Shown: positions 7,315 to 19,162, counted from the stretch's first letter. The stretch is DNA of 36,655 nt from Deltaproteobacteria bacterium (GCA_002747805.1 PDQP01000017.1:1-36655); one strand, 5' to 3'. Numbers and translations: made by a program. The notes: generated by a model from the sequence alone, not told the origin.

Positions 7315-10170
7315 CTATGCTTTTTCTATCCGACATAGACCGGCATTAAACTCCGGAATCTGCGTGATAATATCATAACCGTAGTTGGTTATAGTGTTGG
7401 AACTTTCACCAATGGTATATGGCCTGGTGCCTTCAGGGTAATTCTCGCTCATATCAACCCCTTGCATAACTCCGGCAAAGTTGTAAGGCAGGGCGATGCG
7501 ATCGGGGGTTACGCTGTAGTCAAACATCGCTTTCACCTTGATTTTGGTGCCTTGAGGAGCATGCAGCCACATCATATCGCCGTCTCTGAGACCGTACTTC
7601 AAGGCCAGATCCGGATGAATGCTGGCAAACATTTCCGGGGTAATATGGGAGAGATATTTACTGGTTCTCTCCAGCATACCGGCGCCGCTCAAGTTTACAA
7701 CCCGCATGGTAACCAGCATGGTCGGGAAATCCTTAACCCATTCCTGAGCCTGCTGTTCAGATGCAAACTTAACATCCACCCTGAAATTATCCTTTTGATC
7801 AGGATAGGTTGGATATTTTTTGACCAGATCAGGCCGTGATGAATGGATGGGTTCCCGATGTTTCGGCACCCGGTCAGGGAAATTCCAGACGATGGTGCGT
7901 GCCTTGGCATTACCGTATGGAGCAACTCCGGCCGCCCTGCATTTTTCCTGAATAATACCGCTGATGTCGGTCTTCCAGTTCTTGCCGATCAGTTTTTTCT
8001 CCTGCTCGGTAAGCTGGATGCCAAGCACCTCTTCAATATTATCACGGGTGATTTCAGGATAGCCGCCCTCGATTTTTGATTCATTAACGGTAACTGTACC
8101 GCCTGCAAGCTGGCTTACGCCCTCATGCTCAAGGCCAAAACGGTTTCTAAAGCCCATGCCACCGCCGTTTACCGGAGTTTCCACATCATAGAGAATCGGG
8201 CTGCCTGGATGATTGGCATCCCAGGACGGCCAGGGCAGACCATAATATTGCCCCTTCATCGGGCCAGAACCCTCAAGGGAAATCGGGTCAAACATATGCC
8301 AGTTTTTCTGATGTTCACGCAGTCTCTCCGGTGTCCAGCCGCCAAGTCCGATGGTTTTGAGCATTCTGGCAATCTCGCTGGAAGCGTCATCCGGCCAGTT
8401 GAAATCCTGCTTGGTTTCTGTCAAAACCCCGTCCTTTACCTCCATTCTCATGGCCTTGGTATATTCATCGTAAAAGCCGAATTTTTTGGCAAAGGTAAAC
8501 ATAACCTCGTGGTCGGTCTTGCTCTCATAAAGCGGATCAACCACTTTACTGCGCCACTGGGCACTGCGGTTGGTTGCCGTAACCACCCCTTCCGTTTCAA
8601 ACTGGGTTGCCACCGGCAGAACGTAGATATTGTCCTTTTTATTGGTGATAACCGCCGCCTCGTTAAGGAAAGGCTCGGCAATGACCAAGAGATCCAGCTT
8701 GTCCAGAGCTTCCTGAATTTTGGCGGTTTGAGCAAGAGAGGTGATACCGTTACCCTGCACCCATAAGGCACGTATCGGGCTGGAAGAATAGGTCTTCTCT
8801 TCCTGCAGAACGCCCTGCCACCATTTGGAAAGGGAGAAGCCTTTTTTGTGCATCCATTCTGGGCCGGCAAAACGCTTTTGCAGCCAGTCGAAATCAACGC
8901 CCCAGGACTCGGCAAAATACCGGTAAGAACCTTCGGATAAGCCGTAATAGCCAGGCAGGCTGTCAGCCAAACAGCACATATCAGTGGAACCCTGCACATT
9001 GTCATGCCCGCGGATAATATTGCAGCCGCCGCCTTTTTTACCCATGTTGCCGAGGGCAAGCTGCAAAATCGGCAGGATTCTGGTGTTGGAAGTTCCGGTG
9101 CTGTGCTGGGTAATACCCAAAGCCCAGACCACGGTTCCCGGCTTGTTCTTGGCAAGAAGCGTTGCTACCTGAATGATTTGCTCCGCCGGAATGCCAGTTA
9201 CATCGGCGGTTTCTTCCGGTGTCCAGTGTTCGGCCTCTTTTCTGACCTCGTCCATGCCGTAAACCCGTTCATCTATAAACTGCTTGTCTTCCCAGCCGTT
9301 CTTGAAGATGACATGCAGAAGGCCGTAAACAAAGGCCACATCGGTTCCGGTACGGATGCGGAGATAATGATCCGCTCTGGCTGCCGATCTGGTGAAAACC
9401 GGATCAACCACGATGAGTTTTGCGTTATTTCTGTCCTTGGCTTGAAGAAAATGCTTCATGCCGATCGGGTTGGCCGCCGCCGAGTTTGCCCCAATCATCA
9501 AAATTGCCTTGGAATGCCCTACCACATCACCAAAATGGTTGGTCATAGCCCCATAACCCCATGTATTCGCCACACCTGCGACGGTTGCAGAGTGTCAGAT
9601 TCGGGCAACGTGGTCAACGTTGTTCGTCCCCCACATGGCAGCAAATTTTCTGAAATAAAAGGCCTGCTGCAAGTTGAATTTGGCAGAACCCAAAAACATG
9701 GTGGCATCCGGGCCGTTTTCCTTACGGATATCCAGCATTTTCTTGGAAATTTCATCCACGGCCTGATCCCAGGAAAGCCGCTTCCATTTGCCGTTTTCCT
9801 TTTTTAAGGGATACTTGAGACGCTGTTTACTTTTGACCAGATCTATCTGGTCGATGCCCTTACAGCAGTGGCTGCCTTCGCTGATTGGGTGATCCTGGGC
9901 CACATCCTGACGTACCCAAACCCCGTTATGAACCTCGGCAATGATGCCGCAGCCGGCTGAGCAGATTGAGCAGATGGTTTTCACCCTTTTTGAACCCGGA
10001 TAGGGATTTTTTACCTCGTCATCGGTCGCCTTTCTTACCTTGTCACTAGCGGCAAAGGCGGAGGTGGCACTTACTCCGGCACCTATGGCGGCCAGTTTAA
10101 GAAATGCCCGGCGGCCTATTTTTTTGGCAGGTATTTTCTCCTGCTTATTGTCGATTGCAGAATCATACAT
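7315..10170 (-). CDS. fdnG: Formate dehydrogenase catalytic (alpha) subunit, selenocysteine-containing, Tat-exported
   Basis: 951 residues when the in-frame TGA at 9597-9595 is read as selenocysteine (residue 192). The context ARI-U-HSATVAG matches the Sec-His active site of formate dehydrogenases (E. coli FdnG has ARV-U-HG), and the same frame continues without a break into NTWGYGAMTN. Residues 15-40 are a twin-arginine signal (GRRAFLK). Cys67, Cys70, Cys74 and Cys102 bind the proximal [4Fe-4S] cluster. The remainder is the bis-MGD oxidoreductase fold, ending in the dinucleotide-binding domain. It oxidises formate to CO2 in the periplasm and binds Mo or W. Start ATG at 10170 has GGGGAG eight bases upstream. 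Annotators without Sec rules would split it into two false genes. Confidence 0.96.
9567..9597 (-). promoter_or_regulatory. Selenocysteine UGA with bacterial SECIS-like hairpin
   Basis: The UGA is at 9597-9595. Seventeen bases later comes a hairpin UCGC-AGGUGUG-GCGA. The loop begins AGGU at the same distance from UGA as the AGGUCU loop of the E. coli fdhF SECIS, which SelB reads. A competing fold, CACUCUGC pairing with GCAGGUGUG around one bulged U directly after the UGA, is also possible. Confidence 0.75.
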
Positions 10171-10185
10171 ATCAGAATTCTCCCC

Positions 10186-10392
10186 TTAATAAGAAGATTT
10201 ATAGTAGCGATCCCAATTTTCATTTTTTTTGTACAGGATCTCTTTCTTGGGTGATTTACCCACGACCACTCCGTTTGAGCTTGATTGCTCATTTTCTGCT
10301 GCGATACCGCATTTTGCCTTGAGCATGGTGGCAAGCCCTGCCACTCCGGCTCCTGCAGTTATCTTCAGAAATTTTCGCCTTTCTTCCGACAT
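10186..10392 (-). CDS. Small twin-arginine signal protein of formate dehydrogenase loci
   Basis: 68 residues from the ATG at 10392, which has a perfect AAAGGAGG upstream; the longer open frame to 10452 is not needed. It begins MSEERRKFLK, a twin-arginine motif, then a hydrophobic stretch (GAGVAGLATML), then a short polar tail. It matches my memory of the small 'formate dehydrogenase region TAT target' family found just upstream of fdh catalytic genes. Its role is unknown; it may be a small exported subunit or an assembly factor. It lies 15 bases before fdnG and probably opens the fdnG transcription unit or an internal segment of it. Confidence 0.8.
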   Translation of the reverse strand: MSEERRKFLKITAGAGVAGLATMLKAKCGIAAENEQSSSNGVVVGKSPKKEILYKKNENWDRYYKSSY

Positions 10393-10421
10393 GCTGTCCT
10401 CCTTTGAGATGAGATTTAATG

Positions 10422-10448
10422 TGCATATTTTGCATATTAAAAGATGCA
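10422..10448 (-). promoter_or_regulatory. TGCATA repeat cluster upstream of the small Tat protein gene
   Basis: Two direct copies of TGCATA nine bases apart (10422, 10431) and one inverted ATGCA (10444-10448), giving a TGCAT-N8-ATGCA palindrome. The same half-sites occur at 12996-13012 upstream of the polyferredoxin gene. Candidate binding site; regulator unknown. Confidence 0.4.
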
Positions 10449-10450
10449 CC

Positions 10451-10494
10451 ATTTCCGTAATGGAAATACTACTGCCTGTGATTTACCAGGCAGT
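10451..10494 (-). other. Two intercistronic hairpins after the TorD-like gene
   Basis: ACTGCCTG (10471-10478) pairs perfectly with CAGGCAGT (10487-10494), and ATTTCC (10451-10456) pairs with GGAAAT (10462-10467). Neither is followed by a U-run on the minus strand, so they look like mRNA processing or stabilising structures rather than a standard terminator. Confidence 0.45.
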
Positions 10495-10504
10495 TTAACT
10501 AACT

Positions 10505-11221
10505 CTAAATACTGTCAAATTCTTCAAAATTCCTGGTTTGCATCTGCCTTGGCGGCAGTTTTTCCTTACGCAAATCCTGCCGCATCATGTCCTTTACTGC
10601 GATATTTTGGGGCCGATCAAGGCCGAAGACCTGTCTTTCAATATCGGCAAATGAATGGAAAAGTGCGGCGGTATGTCGATAAAAGACACTTTTCTCATGG
10701 CGGAACACATTATCGGCAAAAAGATCAATCATGCCGTTTAAGATGTCGGCAAAGACCTCTCCGGCAAGTGATGCGGATTCCGGCTTTTCTTTAAGGCTGT
10801 CCTCAATTAAATGCTGGATAAACAAGAGGATAAACTCTATATGATCTTCGTTTTCCTGAAAACTCCCGCTGTTTTTCCTGAAAGGAGATTTGAGCAGATA
10901 GTCAATCATGGCCACCCGTTGACTGCCGTCATCCCGATTTTCATAATAAAAGGAAGCGGTCATGGGCAGATGGCTGGTAACCGGACTATAAAAAACCTGA
11001 TCGCTTTCATCTCTAACACCTTGAAACCCATGCTGGCCGATGAAATCCTGCATTCCGGCAAGGGCTTCGGCACTTGGTTCATCGATGGGTGCTTCGTTTA
11101 AGGTGCGGACAGCATTTTTAAGAATTTCAAACTCTTGCTTGCCAAAACGAAAGGCAAAGGCAGAGGCAAAAAGCCCGTAATAAACAATCCTTGCCCGGTC
11201 AACTGCGGTGTTATCAATCAT
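10505..11221 (-). CDS. TorD-family chaperone for formate dehydrogenase maturation
   Basis: 238 residues, helical and cytoplasmic, with no signal. The pattern (RARIVYYGLFASAFAF near the start, a central Y-x-P segment YSPVTSHLPMTASFYYE, and FADNVFRHEKSVFYRHTAALFHSF near the end) resembles TorD/DmsD-type chaperones, which hold the molybdoenzyme apoprotein and its Tat signal until cofactor is loaded. Similarity is moderate and comes from pattern recognition. Its ATG overlaps the upstream polyferredoxin stop as ATGA, so the two are translationally coupled. The position before fdnG supports fdnG as the client. Confidence 0.8.
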   Translation of the reverse strand: MIDNTAVDRARIVYYGLFASAFAFRFGKQEFEILKNAVRTLNEAPIDEPSAEALAGMQDFIGQHGFQGVRDESDQVFYSPVTSHLPMTASFYYENRDDGSQRVAMIDYLLKSPFRKNSGSFQENEDHIEFILLFIQHLIEDSLKEKPESASLAGEVFADILNGMIDLFADNVFRHEKSVFYRHTAALFHSFADIERQVFGLDRPQNIAVKDMMRQDLRKEKLPPRQMQTRNFEEFDSI

Positions 11222-12915
11222 GGTCTGCCATCCAGATTTTGCTGACTAAGTATTTGCTGTTCAACCATCAGTTTTCCCTTGCATTCAGGGCAACAAGAAA
11301 GGGTTTTAAGTTTGACCGGATCGCTGCCAAACTTAGATGACATAGCATTGATAATTTTTTCCACCGCCTTTTTCGGGGCAAATTCCTTGCTGCATTCCGT
11401 GCAGGTAAAGAGTTCATCCTGAGCCATAATTTGCGGAACAAAGGATTTCGGCTCAAGGGCAAAACCGTCTTTGACCAAAGACAGACAGCCGGTTTCAGGA
11501 CAGGTGAGCGAGCAGCAGCCGCACTGGATGCAAAGTGAGGCGGTAAACCGTAGGCTATTGTCTTCGGCATGTACGCTTAGGGCACGGGTAGGGCAGACAT
11601 CGGCACAGGCCAGGCAGAGCGTGCATTTATCGGGGTCGATGACGATGGTGCCGAAAGGAAGATGATGCCCGGCACTGCTGATTAAACCAAGGTCATCATT
11701 GCCGACCAAAAGCTGGAGCCTTGCGGCAGTTTCAGCCCTTTTAGAAAAGCCTGCGGCGGGGAGTTTGGGCGGTTGCACCTTAAAATCAGTGTTGCCAAGC
11801 CCTGCTAAAACCTGCCTTAGAGCGGCCTCATCATGGCAGATATGGATTATCTTGCGGCCAAACTTTTTTTGATAAATCTGGTTGACAAAATTAGCGGCGG
11901 ATGCCAGCAAATTGTCATCCGCAACGCCATAAATAATGACTTCTTTGCAGGTATTTCCGGCCAGGGTAAGCAGGTAATTTTCGTCAAATACCAGCCCGCT
12001 TTTTACTACCAGTGGGGCAAGTCCTGTCGGCAAATCAAGCTCAAGTCCGCCTGGATTTATATTTTCCGGGATGACCAGGACGGCCTTTCCTGCAAAATGC
12101 GAGCAAACCTGAGAGAAGCTGTCCCTTGGCAGCCAGGTCGGGTCTAAGGCTCCGGTCGGGCAGACGCTAACGCATTCACCGCATCCGGTGCAGGCGGAAT
12201 GATAAATCCCGATACCGTTTTCTGTTTTATATAAGGCCCCAAAACTGCAGGTGGAAATACATTTACTGCAGGCCGCATTTTTGCTGGTGTTGTAAAGGCA
12301 GATTCCCCTTTGATAATGAACTTTCCGGCCAATGTTAATCTTGCCGGGAGTGGCGGCGATGGTGCTGATTATATCTTGCGAACTGTCGGCGGTTAGATTG
12401 TGTATCCCTTTGAAATATAAAAATTTATTTGGTACATTCCGCCAGATAATCTGATCAAATGTTATGTCTGGTTCAAGCCCGCCGCCCTTTGCTTTAACCG
12501 AGAAGCTGCCTATCTCACCGTTTAACTTGATAAAATCTGCGGCCAGTAACTGAAAAACGGCAAAACCAGCCGCTGCCAATTCCTGCTTGATGCCGTCTTC
12601 TTCTTGTTCTGAAATTATGAGTATCCTGTTGCCAATTACTTGTTGGACGGCGGTTTCCTTGGAAAAATCGAACCGGTCAAGAAGTGAGCGGTACATGGCA
12701 AGAATGGTGTCTGCCTGCCCTGCCGTATCATCCAGCGTATGTCGGCAGTAAAAATCGATTTCAGGGGCAAACAGCACCGAATTATCCGGCTGATTTGAAA
12801 TGATAAAATCCGTCCCCGCCCGATGATCAGCTAAGGCTGAGGACGAGGTTGCCAAAAAATCCTGCAGGATTTCCTCCAGCCCGGCATCACCGGCAAAAAA
12901 GCACTCCTGTTTCAT
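11218..12915 (-). CDS. Formate dehydrogenase-associated polyferredoxin (4Fe-4S protein)
   Basis: 565 residues, no signal peptide, so probably cytoplasmic. It carries a first pair of 4Fe-4S motifs (CSKCISTCSFGAL, CTGCGECVSVCP, about residues 215-260), a middle region with a Rossmann-like hydrophobic pattern (VLVIPENI, KEVIIYGVADD), a second pair (CTLCLACADVCP and CIQCGCCSLTCP, about 430-480), and a C-terminal CTEC...CCPEC pair that may bind zinc or another cluster. Polyferredoxins of this kind occur beside formate dehydrogenase genes in Desulfobacterota. The function is unproven; electron delivery to a cytoplasmic partner or assembly help are both possible. The ATG at 12915 has GGGGAGG upstream. 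First gene of the locus. Confidence 0.8.
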   Translation of the reverse strand: MKQECFFAGDAGLEEILQDFLATSSSALADHRAGTDFIISNQPDNSVLFAPEIDFYCRHTLDDTAGQADTILAMYRSLLDRFDFSKETAVQQVIGNRILIISEQEEDGIKQELAAAGFAVFQLLAADFIKLNGEIGSFSVKAKGGGLEPDITFDQIIWRNVPNKFLYFKGIHNLTADSSQDIISTIAATPGKINIGRKVHYQRGICLYNTSKNAACSKCISTCSFGALYKTENGIGIYHSACTGCGECVSVCPTGALDPTWLPRDSFSQVCSHFAGKAVLVIPENINPGGLELDLPTGLAPLVVKSGLVFDENYLLTLAGNTCKEVIIYGVADDNLLASAANFVNQIYQKKFGRKIIHICHDEAALRQVLAGLGNTDFKVQPPKLPAAGFSKRAETAARLQLLVGNDDLGLISSAGHHLPFGTIVIDPDKCTLCLACADVCPTRALSVHAEDNSLRFTASLCIQCGCCSLTCPETGCLSLVKDGFALEPKSFVPQIMAQDELFTCTECSKEFAPKKAVEKIINAMSSKFGSDPVKLKTLSCCPECKGKLMVEQQILSQQNLDGRP

Positions 12916-12950
12916 GTCTTTTCCTCCCCAAGAAAAGCCCCTTGTTTTTG

Positions 12951-12975
12951 TGCAATAACACCAAAAGTTATTGCA
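12951..12975 (-). promoter_or_regulatory. Operator-like 9-bp inverted repeat at the polyferredoxin promoter
   Basis: TGCAATAAC (12951-12959) and GTTATTGCA (12967-12975) are perfect inverted copies separated by seven bases. The repeat starts at the last base of the -10 hexamer and covers the expected transcription start, a typical place for a repressor site. Confidence 0.6.
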
Positions 12976-13002
12976 TTATACACAAAAAAAATAAATATGC
13001 AA
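12975..13002 (-). promoter_or_regulatory. Sigma-70-type promoter of the formate dehydrogenase locus
   Basis: On the minus strand a perfect TATAAT (12980-12975) has TTGCAT 16 bases upstream (13002-12997) across a T-rich spacer. The leader to the polyferredoxin ATG would be about 50 bases. Confidence 0.6.
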
Positions 13003-13012
13003 TCCCTGCATA
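12996..13012. promoter_or_regulatory. TATGCA-N5-TGCATA palindrome over the -35 region
   Basis: TATGCA (12996-13001) and TGCATA (13007-13012) are inverted copies with a five-base centre. The site overlaps the -35 hexamer, and its half-site recurs at 10422-10448. Confidence 0.5.
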
Positions 13013-13310
13013 ATAAAAAAATGTTTTGTAACAGGCCGTATTTTTTAGATATTACTAACTTGCTGCCTCAGATCATGGGACGAGTGCGGCACCTAACAAG
13101 TTCATCATCTTGGATGCTATGAAAAAAGGTGTCAGAAACAAATAAATGCTGGTAACATTTAGGCAAAGATGATAGAGTAGCAAGTTTTCTTGAACGGTCA
13201 TAACTTTATTTGTCGGCCGTTCTTGACTAGAGGTCTTATCTTGGCTATTTATTATAATTCCAGTTTTTTGTTTAGCTGTGTATCTGGACGACAATTAAAT
13301 TAGCAGGCCA
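13013..13310. other. AT-rich intergenic region, no supported gene
   Basis: About 300 bases between the divergent formate dehydrogenase and tRNA-Leu/tig units. A 73-codon minus-strand frame (13073-13294) starts with TTG, lacks a ribosome site and resembles nothing I know. A weak TTAAAT at 13295-13300 could be the -10 of tRNA-Leu, but its -35 is poor. Confidence 0.5.
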
Positions 13311-13395
<85 letters not shown>

Positions 13396-13463
13396 GCTAT
13401 GATTTATTGCCGGTTGATGGGCAGACGCCAGCAAAGAGTTTAACTTACAGAAAGGAATAACAG

Positions 13464-14774
13464 ATGGATGTAGCTATTGAAGAATTGAGTGAACTGACCA
13501 GACAAGTTACGATTACCCTGCCGGAGTCGGCAGTTAAAGGACGGCTGGATAAGGAGTATGAGCGGCTGCGGCGTGAAAGCAGGATGAATGGTTTTCGCCG
13601 CGGTAAGGTGCCGCTTGCCATGGTGAAGAAGGCCTACCAGCCCCAGGTTGAGGCGGAGATCGGCGAAAAGCTGGTGCAGGAGACTTATTTTGACATCATT
13701 GAAAAGCAGGACTTTGATGTCATTACCCATCCGAATATCAAAAGCATCAAGTACAACGATGACGGCACCTTTACCTATGTGGCCGAGGTTGATGTCAGGC
13801 CCGAGTTCGAGCTCGGCGAGTATAAGGGGCTTGAGATTGAAAAGCCGGACGCTTCTGTTCCCGAGGAGGAAATAGATAAGGCTCTGGCTAGTATGCAGAG
13901 AGATACGGCGACCCTCAAAAATGTCGAAGACCGGCCCGTGCAGAAAGATGATATAGTGCTTGTGGATTACCAGGGGTTTCATAATGGTCATCTGATGAAG
14001 CAGGTGAAAAACGAGGATTATCGGGTAGATGTAGGCTCCGGCAGAATGGGGAAGGAATTTGAGGAGAAACTGATCGGCATGAAAAAGGGCGAAGAGGCAT
14101 CCCATGAGGTTCCCTTTACCGACACCCATCCGAACCCGATTTTGAGGGGAAAAACGGTTGAATTCAAGATAGTGGTCAAGGATATCAAGGGGCGGGTTCT
14201 TGCACCGCTTGATGACGACTTTGCCAAGGATTTTGAACATGAAACCATGCAGGAATTCAGGGATCATCTCCGCAGCCGCGAGGAAGAAAAGAGAGCTGGC
14301 AATGCAGATGTCGGTATCACTGATAGAATCATGGAAAAACTGCTTGAACGCCATGATTTTAAGGTACCGGAAAAACTGGTGATTTATGAAGCAGAGCAAA
14401 TGGTTAAGCAGACTGAAGAGCATTTCCGCAAAAACGATATGGATCTCGAGTCGGTAGGGCTTGACCGTGATCGTCTTGCCAAAGAAAATATGCCGATTGC
14501 TGAAAAGCGGGTGCGGGGTGATTTCATCCTGAAAAAGATTGCCGATGTTGAAGAGATAAAGGTAAATGACGAAGATATGGACCGCGGTTTTAAGCGGATT
14601 GGTGATCAATATAATATGTCGGTTGCCAAGGTGAAGGAGTTTTTTGGCAGCCGTGATGATCTGCTCCCGCTGATGAATGAACTGCTGAACGAAAAAGTAC
14701 TTAATTTTCTTCGTCAAAATACTGTGCTTATTGATGCCCCGGCGGATAATAAGGCAAATGACGAGGCTTCCTGA
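13464..14774 (+). CDS. tig: Trigger factor, ribosome-associated chaperone
   Basis: 436 residues, the usual length. The N-terminal ribosome-binding domain contains the signature [14 protein letters not shown] (about residues 37-50). The FKBP-like PPIase domain spans about 150-245 ([35 protein letters not shown]), and the long helical chaperone arms follow ([23 protein letters not shown]). It binds near the ribosome exit tunnel and shields nascent chains. AAAGGAAT precedes the ATG. It heads a tig-clpP-clpX-lon block, an order widely conserved in proteobacteria. Confidence 0.97.
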   Translation: MDVAIEELSELTRQVTITLPESAVKGRLDKEYERLRRESRMNGFRRGKVPLAMVKKAYQPQVEAEIGEKLVQETYFDIIEKQDFDVITHPNIKSIKYNDDGTFTYVAEVDVRPEFELGEYKGLEIEKPDASVPEEEIDKALASMQRDTATLKNVEDRPVQKDDIVLVDYQGFHNGHLMKQVKNEDYRVDVGSGRMGKEFEEKLIGMKKGEEASHEVPFTDTHPNPILRGKTVEFKIVVKDIKGRVLAPLDDDFAKDFEHETMQEFRDHLRSREEEKRAGNADVGITDRIMEKLLERHDFKVPEKLVIYEAEQMVKQTEEHFRKNDMDLESVGLDRDRLAKENMPIAEKRVRGDFILKKIADVEEIKVNDEDMDRGFKRIGDQYNMSVAKVKEFFGSRDDLLPLMNELLNEKVLNFLRQNTVLIDAPADNKANDEAS

Positions 14775-14829
14775 TATTTTTTCATAATCGTTATAGTTTT
14801 GCTCCCTGGTCTGGAGATAAATCTGGTTC

Positions 14830-14863
14830 GGCTGCATGGTTTTGCCTGCAGCCGCCTTTTTTT
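14830..14863 (+). terminator. Terminator or attenuator between tig and clpP
   Basis: GGCTGCA (14830-14836) pairs with TGCAGCC (14847-14853), followed by GCC and seven T. The clpP Shine-Dalgarno AGGAGAG begins at the base right after the T-run, so there is no room for a promoter between this hairpin and clpP. Confidence 0.8.
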
Positions 14864-14875
14864 AGGAGAGATAAT

Positions 14876-15478
14876 ATGAATTTGATTCCGATGGTGGTGG
14901 AGCAAAGCCCCCGAGGTGAGCGGTCTTTTGATATTTATTCCCGCCTGTTAAGGGAGAGGATTGTTTTCCTGGGTTCCGGCGTTGATGATAATGTAGCCAA
15001 TGTAATCATTGCCCAGTTTCTTTTTCTTGAGGCAGAAGAGCCGGAAAAGGATATTACCTTTTATATCAATTCGCCAGGCGGCTCGGTTACGGCAGGCATG
15101 GCCATCTATGACACCATGCAGTATATAAAGTGTGATGTAGCCACGGTCTGTATGGGACAGGCCGCATCCATGGGCGCCTTTTTGCTGGCCGCCGGAGTTA
15201 AGGATAAGCGGTATGCCCTACCTAATGCCAGAATCATGATTCACCAGCCCATGGGCGGTTTTCAGGGGCAGGCCACTGATATTGATATTCATGCCAAGGA
15301 AATCCTGCGGATGCGGGAAGACTTAAATACGCTGCTGGCTAAGCACACCGGCCAGACAATCAAGAAAATACAGGCCGATACCGAACGGGATAATTTTATG
15401 TCTCCCGATGCCGCTGTTAAATACGGCATCATCGACAAGGTGCTGGTTAAACGGGATTCCGGTGAAGAAAATGGCTGA
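14876..15478 (+). CDS. clpP: ATP-dependent Clp protease proteolytic subunit
   Basis: 200 residues, normal length. It starts with [25 protein letters not shown], a family hallmark. Catalytic Ser98 lies in GQAASMG, the histidine in MIHQPMGG (about 123), and the aspartate in the segment [12 protein letters not shown] (about 172). It forms the tetradecameric serine protease chamber fed by ClpX. The gene ends eight bases inside clpX, so the two are translationally coupled. Confidence 0.98.
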   Translation: MNLIPMVVEQSPRGERSFDIYSRLLRERIVFLGSGVDDNVANVIIAQFLFLEAEEPEKDITFYINSPGGSVTAGMAIYDTMQYIKCDVATVCMGQAASMGAFLLAAGVKDKRYALPNARIMIHQPMGGFQGQATDIDIHAKEILRMREDLNTLLAKHTGQTIKKIQADTERDNFMSPDAAVKYGIIDKVLVKRDSGEENG

Positions 15479-16739
15479 TTTTGGTAAAAGAGGCAAAAAT
15501 GCCTGTTCTTTTTGCGGCAAGAAGGAAGCGGAGGTGGGTAAGCTGATTGCCGGGCCGGATGTCTTTATCTGCAATGAGTGCATTGAACTTTGCAATGAGA
15601 TTATCAGCGAGGACAGTGAAAAGCAGACGGACGGAAAGCCAGCCAGGGTTCCCCGGCTTAAACCCATGGAGATTCATGACCATCTTAATCAGTATGTTAT
15701 TGGTCAGGAATATGCCAAAAAGGTGATGTCGGTTGCGGTTCATAATCATTATAACCGTCTTGAGGCCCTGCAGAAAAAAAAGGGTAATGATGAGGTTGAA
15801 CTGCAAAAATCCAATGTGGTTCTGATTGGCCCTACCGGATCGGGAAAAACCTTGATGGCACAGACCTTGGCACGAGTGCTTAAGGTGCCGTTCTGCATTG
15901 TCGATGCCACCACCCTGACCGAGGCCGGTTATGTCGGAGATGATGTCGAAAGCATCCTGGTCAGCCTGCTGCAGGCCGCTGATTACAATGTCAAGGAGGC
16001 GGAGCGGGGCATAATTTATATTGACGAAATTGACAAGATTGCCCGCAAATCGGACAGCCCGTCCCTAACCAGAGACGTGTCCGGCGAAGGGGTACAGCAG
16101 GCCCTCTTAAAAATAATTGAGGGAACCATTGCCTCGGTTCCGCCCAAGGGCGGCCGTAAGCATCCGCAGCAGGATCTGGTCAGGATAGATACCACCAATA
16201 TCCTGTTTGTTGTCGGCGGGGCCTTTGTCGGGCTGGAAAATGTGGTCAAAAAAAGAAGCGGCACCAAATCCATCGGTTTCAATGCCAAGGTTGAGGTTGA
16301 TGATAGTAAAAAAATCGGTGAGCTGCTGGCCTCGGTCATGCCGGAAGATTTGCTGAAATTCGGCCTTATTCCCGAACTGGTCGGCCGCCTGCCGGTGATT
16401 GCCGCCATGCATGAGCTTGAAGAAGATGATTTGGTGCGGATTCTGAAAGAGCCGAAAAATGCCCTGACCAAGCAATATCAAAAATTATTTGAATTTGACG
16501 GCATCAAGCTCTCCTTTACCGAGGATGCCCTGACTGCCGTTGCCCAAAAGGCTCTGGCCAGAAAGTTTGGTGCCCGGGGGCTTCGTTCGGTGATGGAGAC
16601 GGCCATGCTGGACATCATGTATGATTTACCCTCTAAACAGGGGGTTCAGGAATGCGTAATTAACGAGCAGGTCATTACCGATGGTGATTATCCGGTGGTG
16701 CTGTATCAGGAAGATGGTAAAAAACGCAAAACCGCATAA
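15471..16739 (+). CDS. clpX: ATP-dependent Clp protease ATP-binding subunit ClpX
   Basis: 422 residues from ATG at 15471 ([15 protein letters not shown]). The N-terminal zinc-binding domain has CxxC...CNECIELC. Then the AAA+ module: Walker A GPTGSGKT, Walker [11 protein letters not shown], pore loop GYVGDD, and [16 protein letters not shown], with LVGRLPV and KFGARGLRS in the small domain. It unfolds substrates and threads them into ClpP. The start overlaps the clpP stop; a longer frame from 15408 lies inside clpP and is rejected because family members begin near the zinc finger. Confidence 0.98.
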   Translation: MADFGKRGKNACSFCGKKEAEVGKLIAGPDVFICNECIELCNEIISEDSEKQTDGKPARVPRLKPMEIHDHLNQYVIGQEYAKKVMSVAVHNHYNRLEALQKKKGNDEVELQKSNVVLIGPTGSGKTLMAQTLARVLKVPFCIVDATTLTEAGYVGDDVESILVSLLQAADYNVKEAERGIIYIDEIDKIARKSDSPSLTRDVSGEGVQQALLKIIEGTIASVPPKGGRKHPQQDLVRIDTTNILFVVGGAFVGLENVVKKRSGTKSIGFNAKVEVDDSKKIGELLASVMPEDLLKFGLIPELVGRLPVIAAMHELEEDDLVRILKEPKNALTKQYQKLFEFDGIKLSFTEDALTAVAQKALARKFGARGLRSVMETAMLDIMYDLPSKQGVQECVINEQVITDGDYPVVLYQEDGKKRKTA

Positions 16740-16753
16740 CCAAAGAGAGCCTT

Positions 16754-19162
<2,409 letters not shown>

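Noticed and set aside
9595..10170. Truncated formate dehydrogenase (pseudogene) ending at the TGA
   Set aside because: The frame resumes at once without a shift, the Sec-His context is canonical, and a SECIS-like hairpin follows.
13073..13294. 73-codon minus-strand frame in the tRNA-Leu upstream region
   Set aside because: TTG start, no ribosome site, no recognisable feature beyond one hydrophobic patch; too weak to call.
13440..14837. 465-codon open frame on the minus strand opposite tig
   Set aside because: tig is unmistakable on the plus strand; the reverse frame has no family pattern or ribosome site and is a codon-bias shadow.
15408..15470. Longer ClpX start inside clpP
   Set aside because: The added residues are clpP read in another frame; ClpX family members begin just before the zinc finger, as at 15471.
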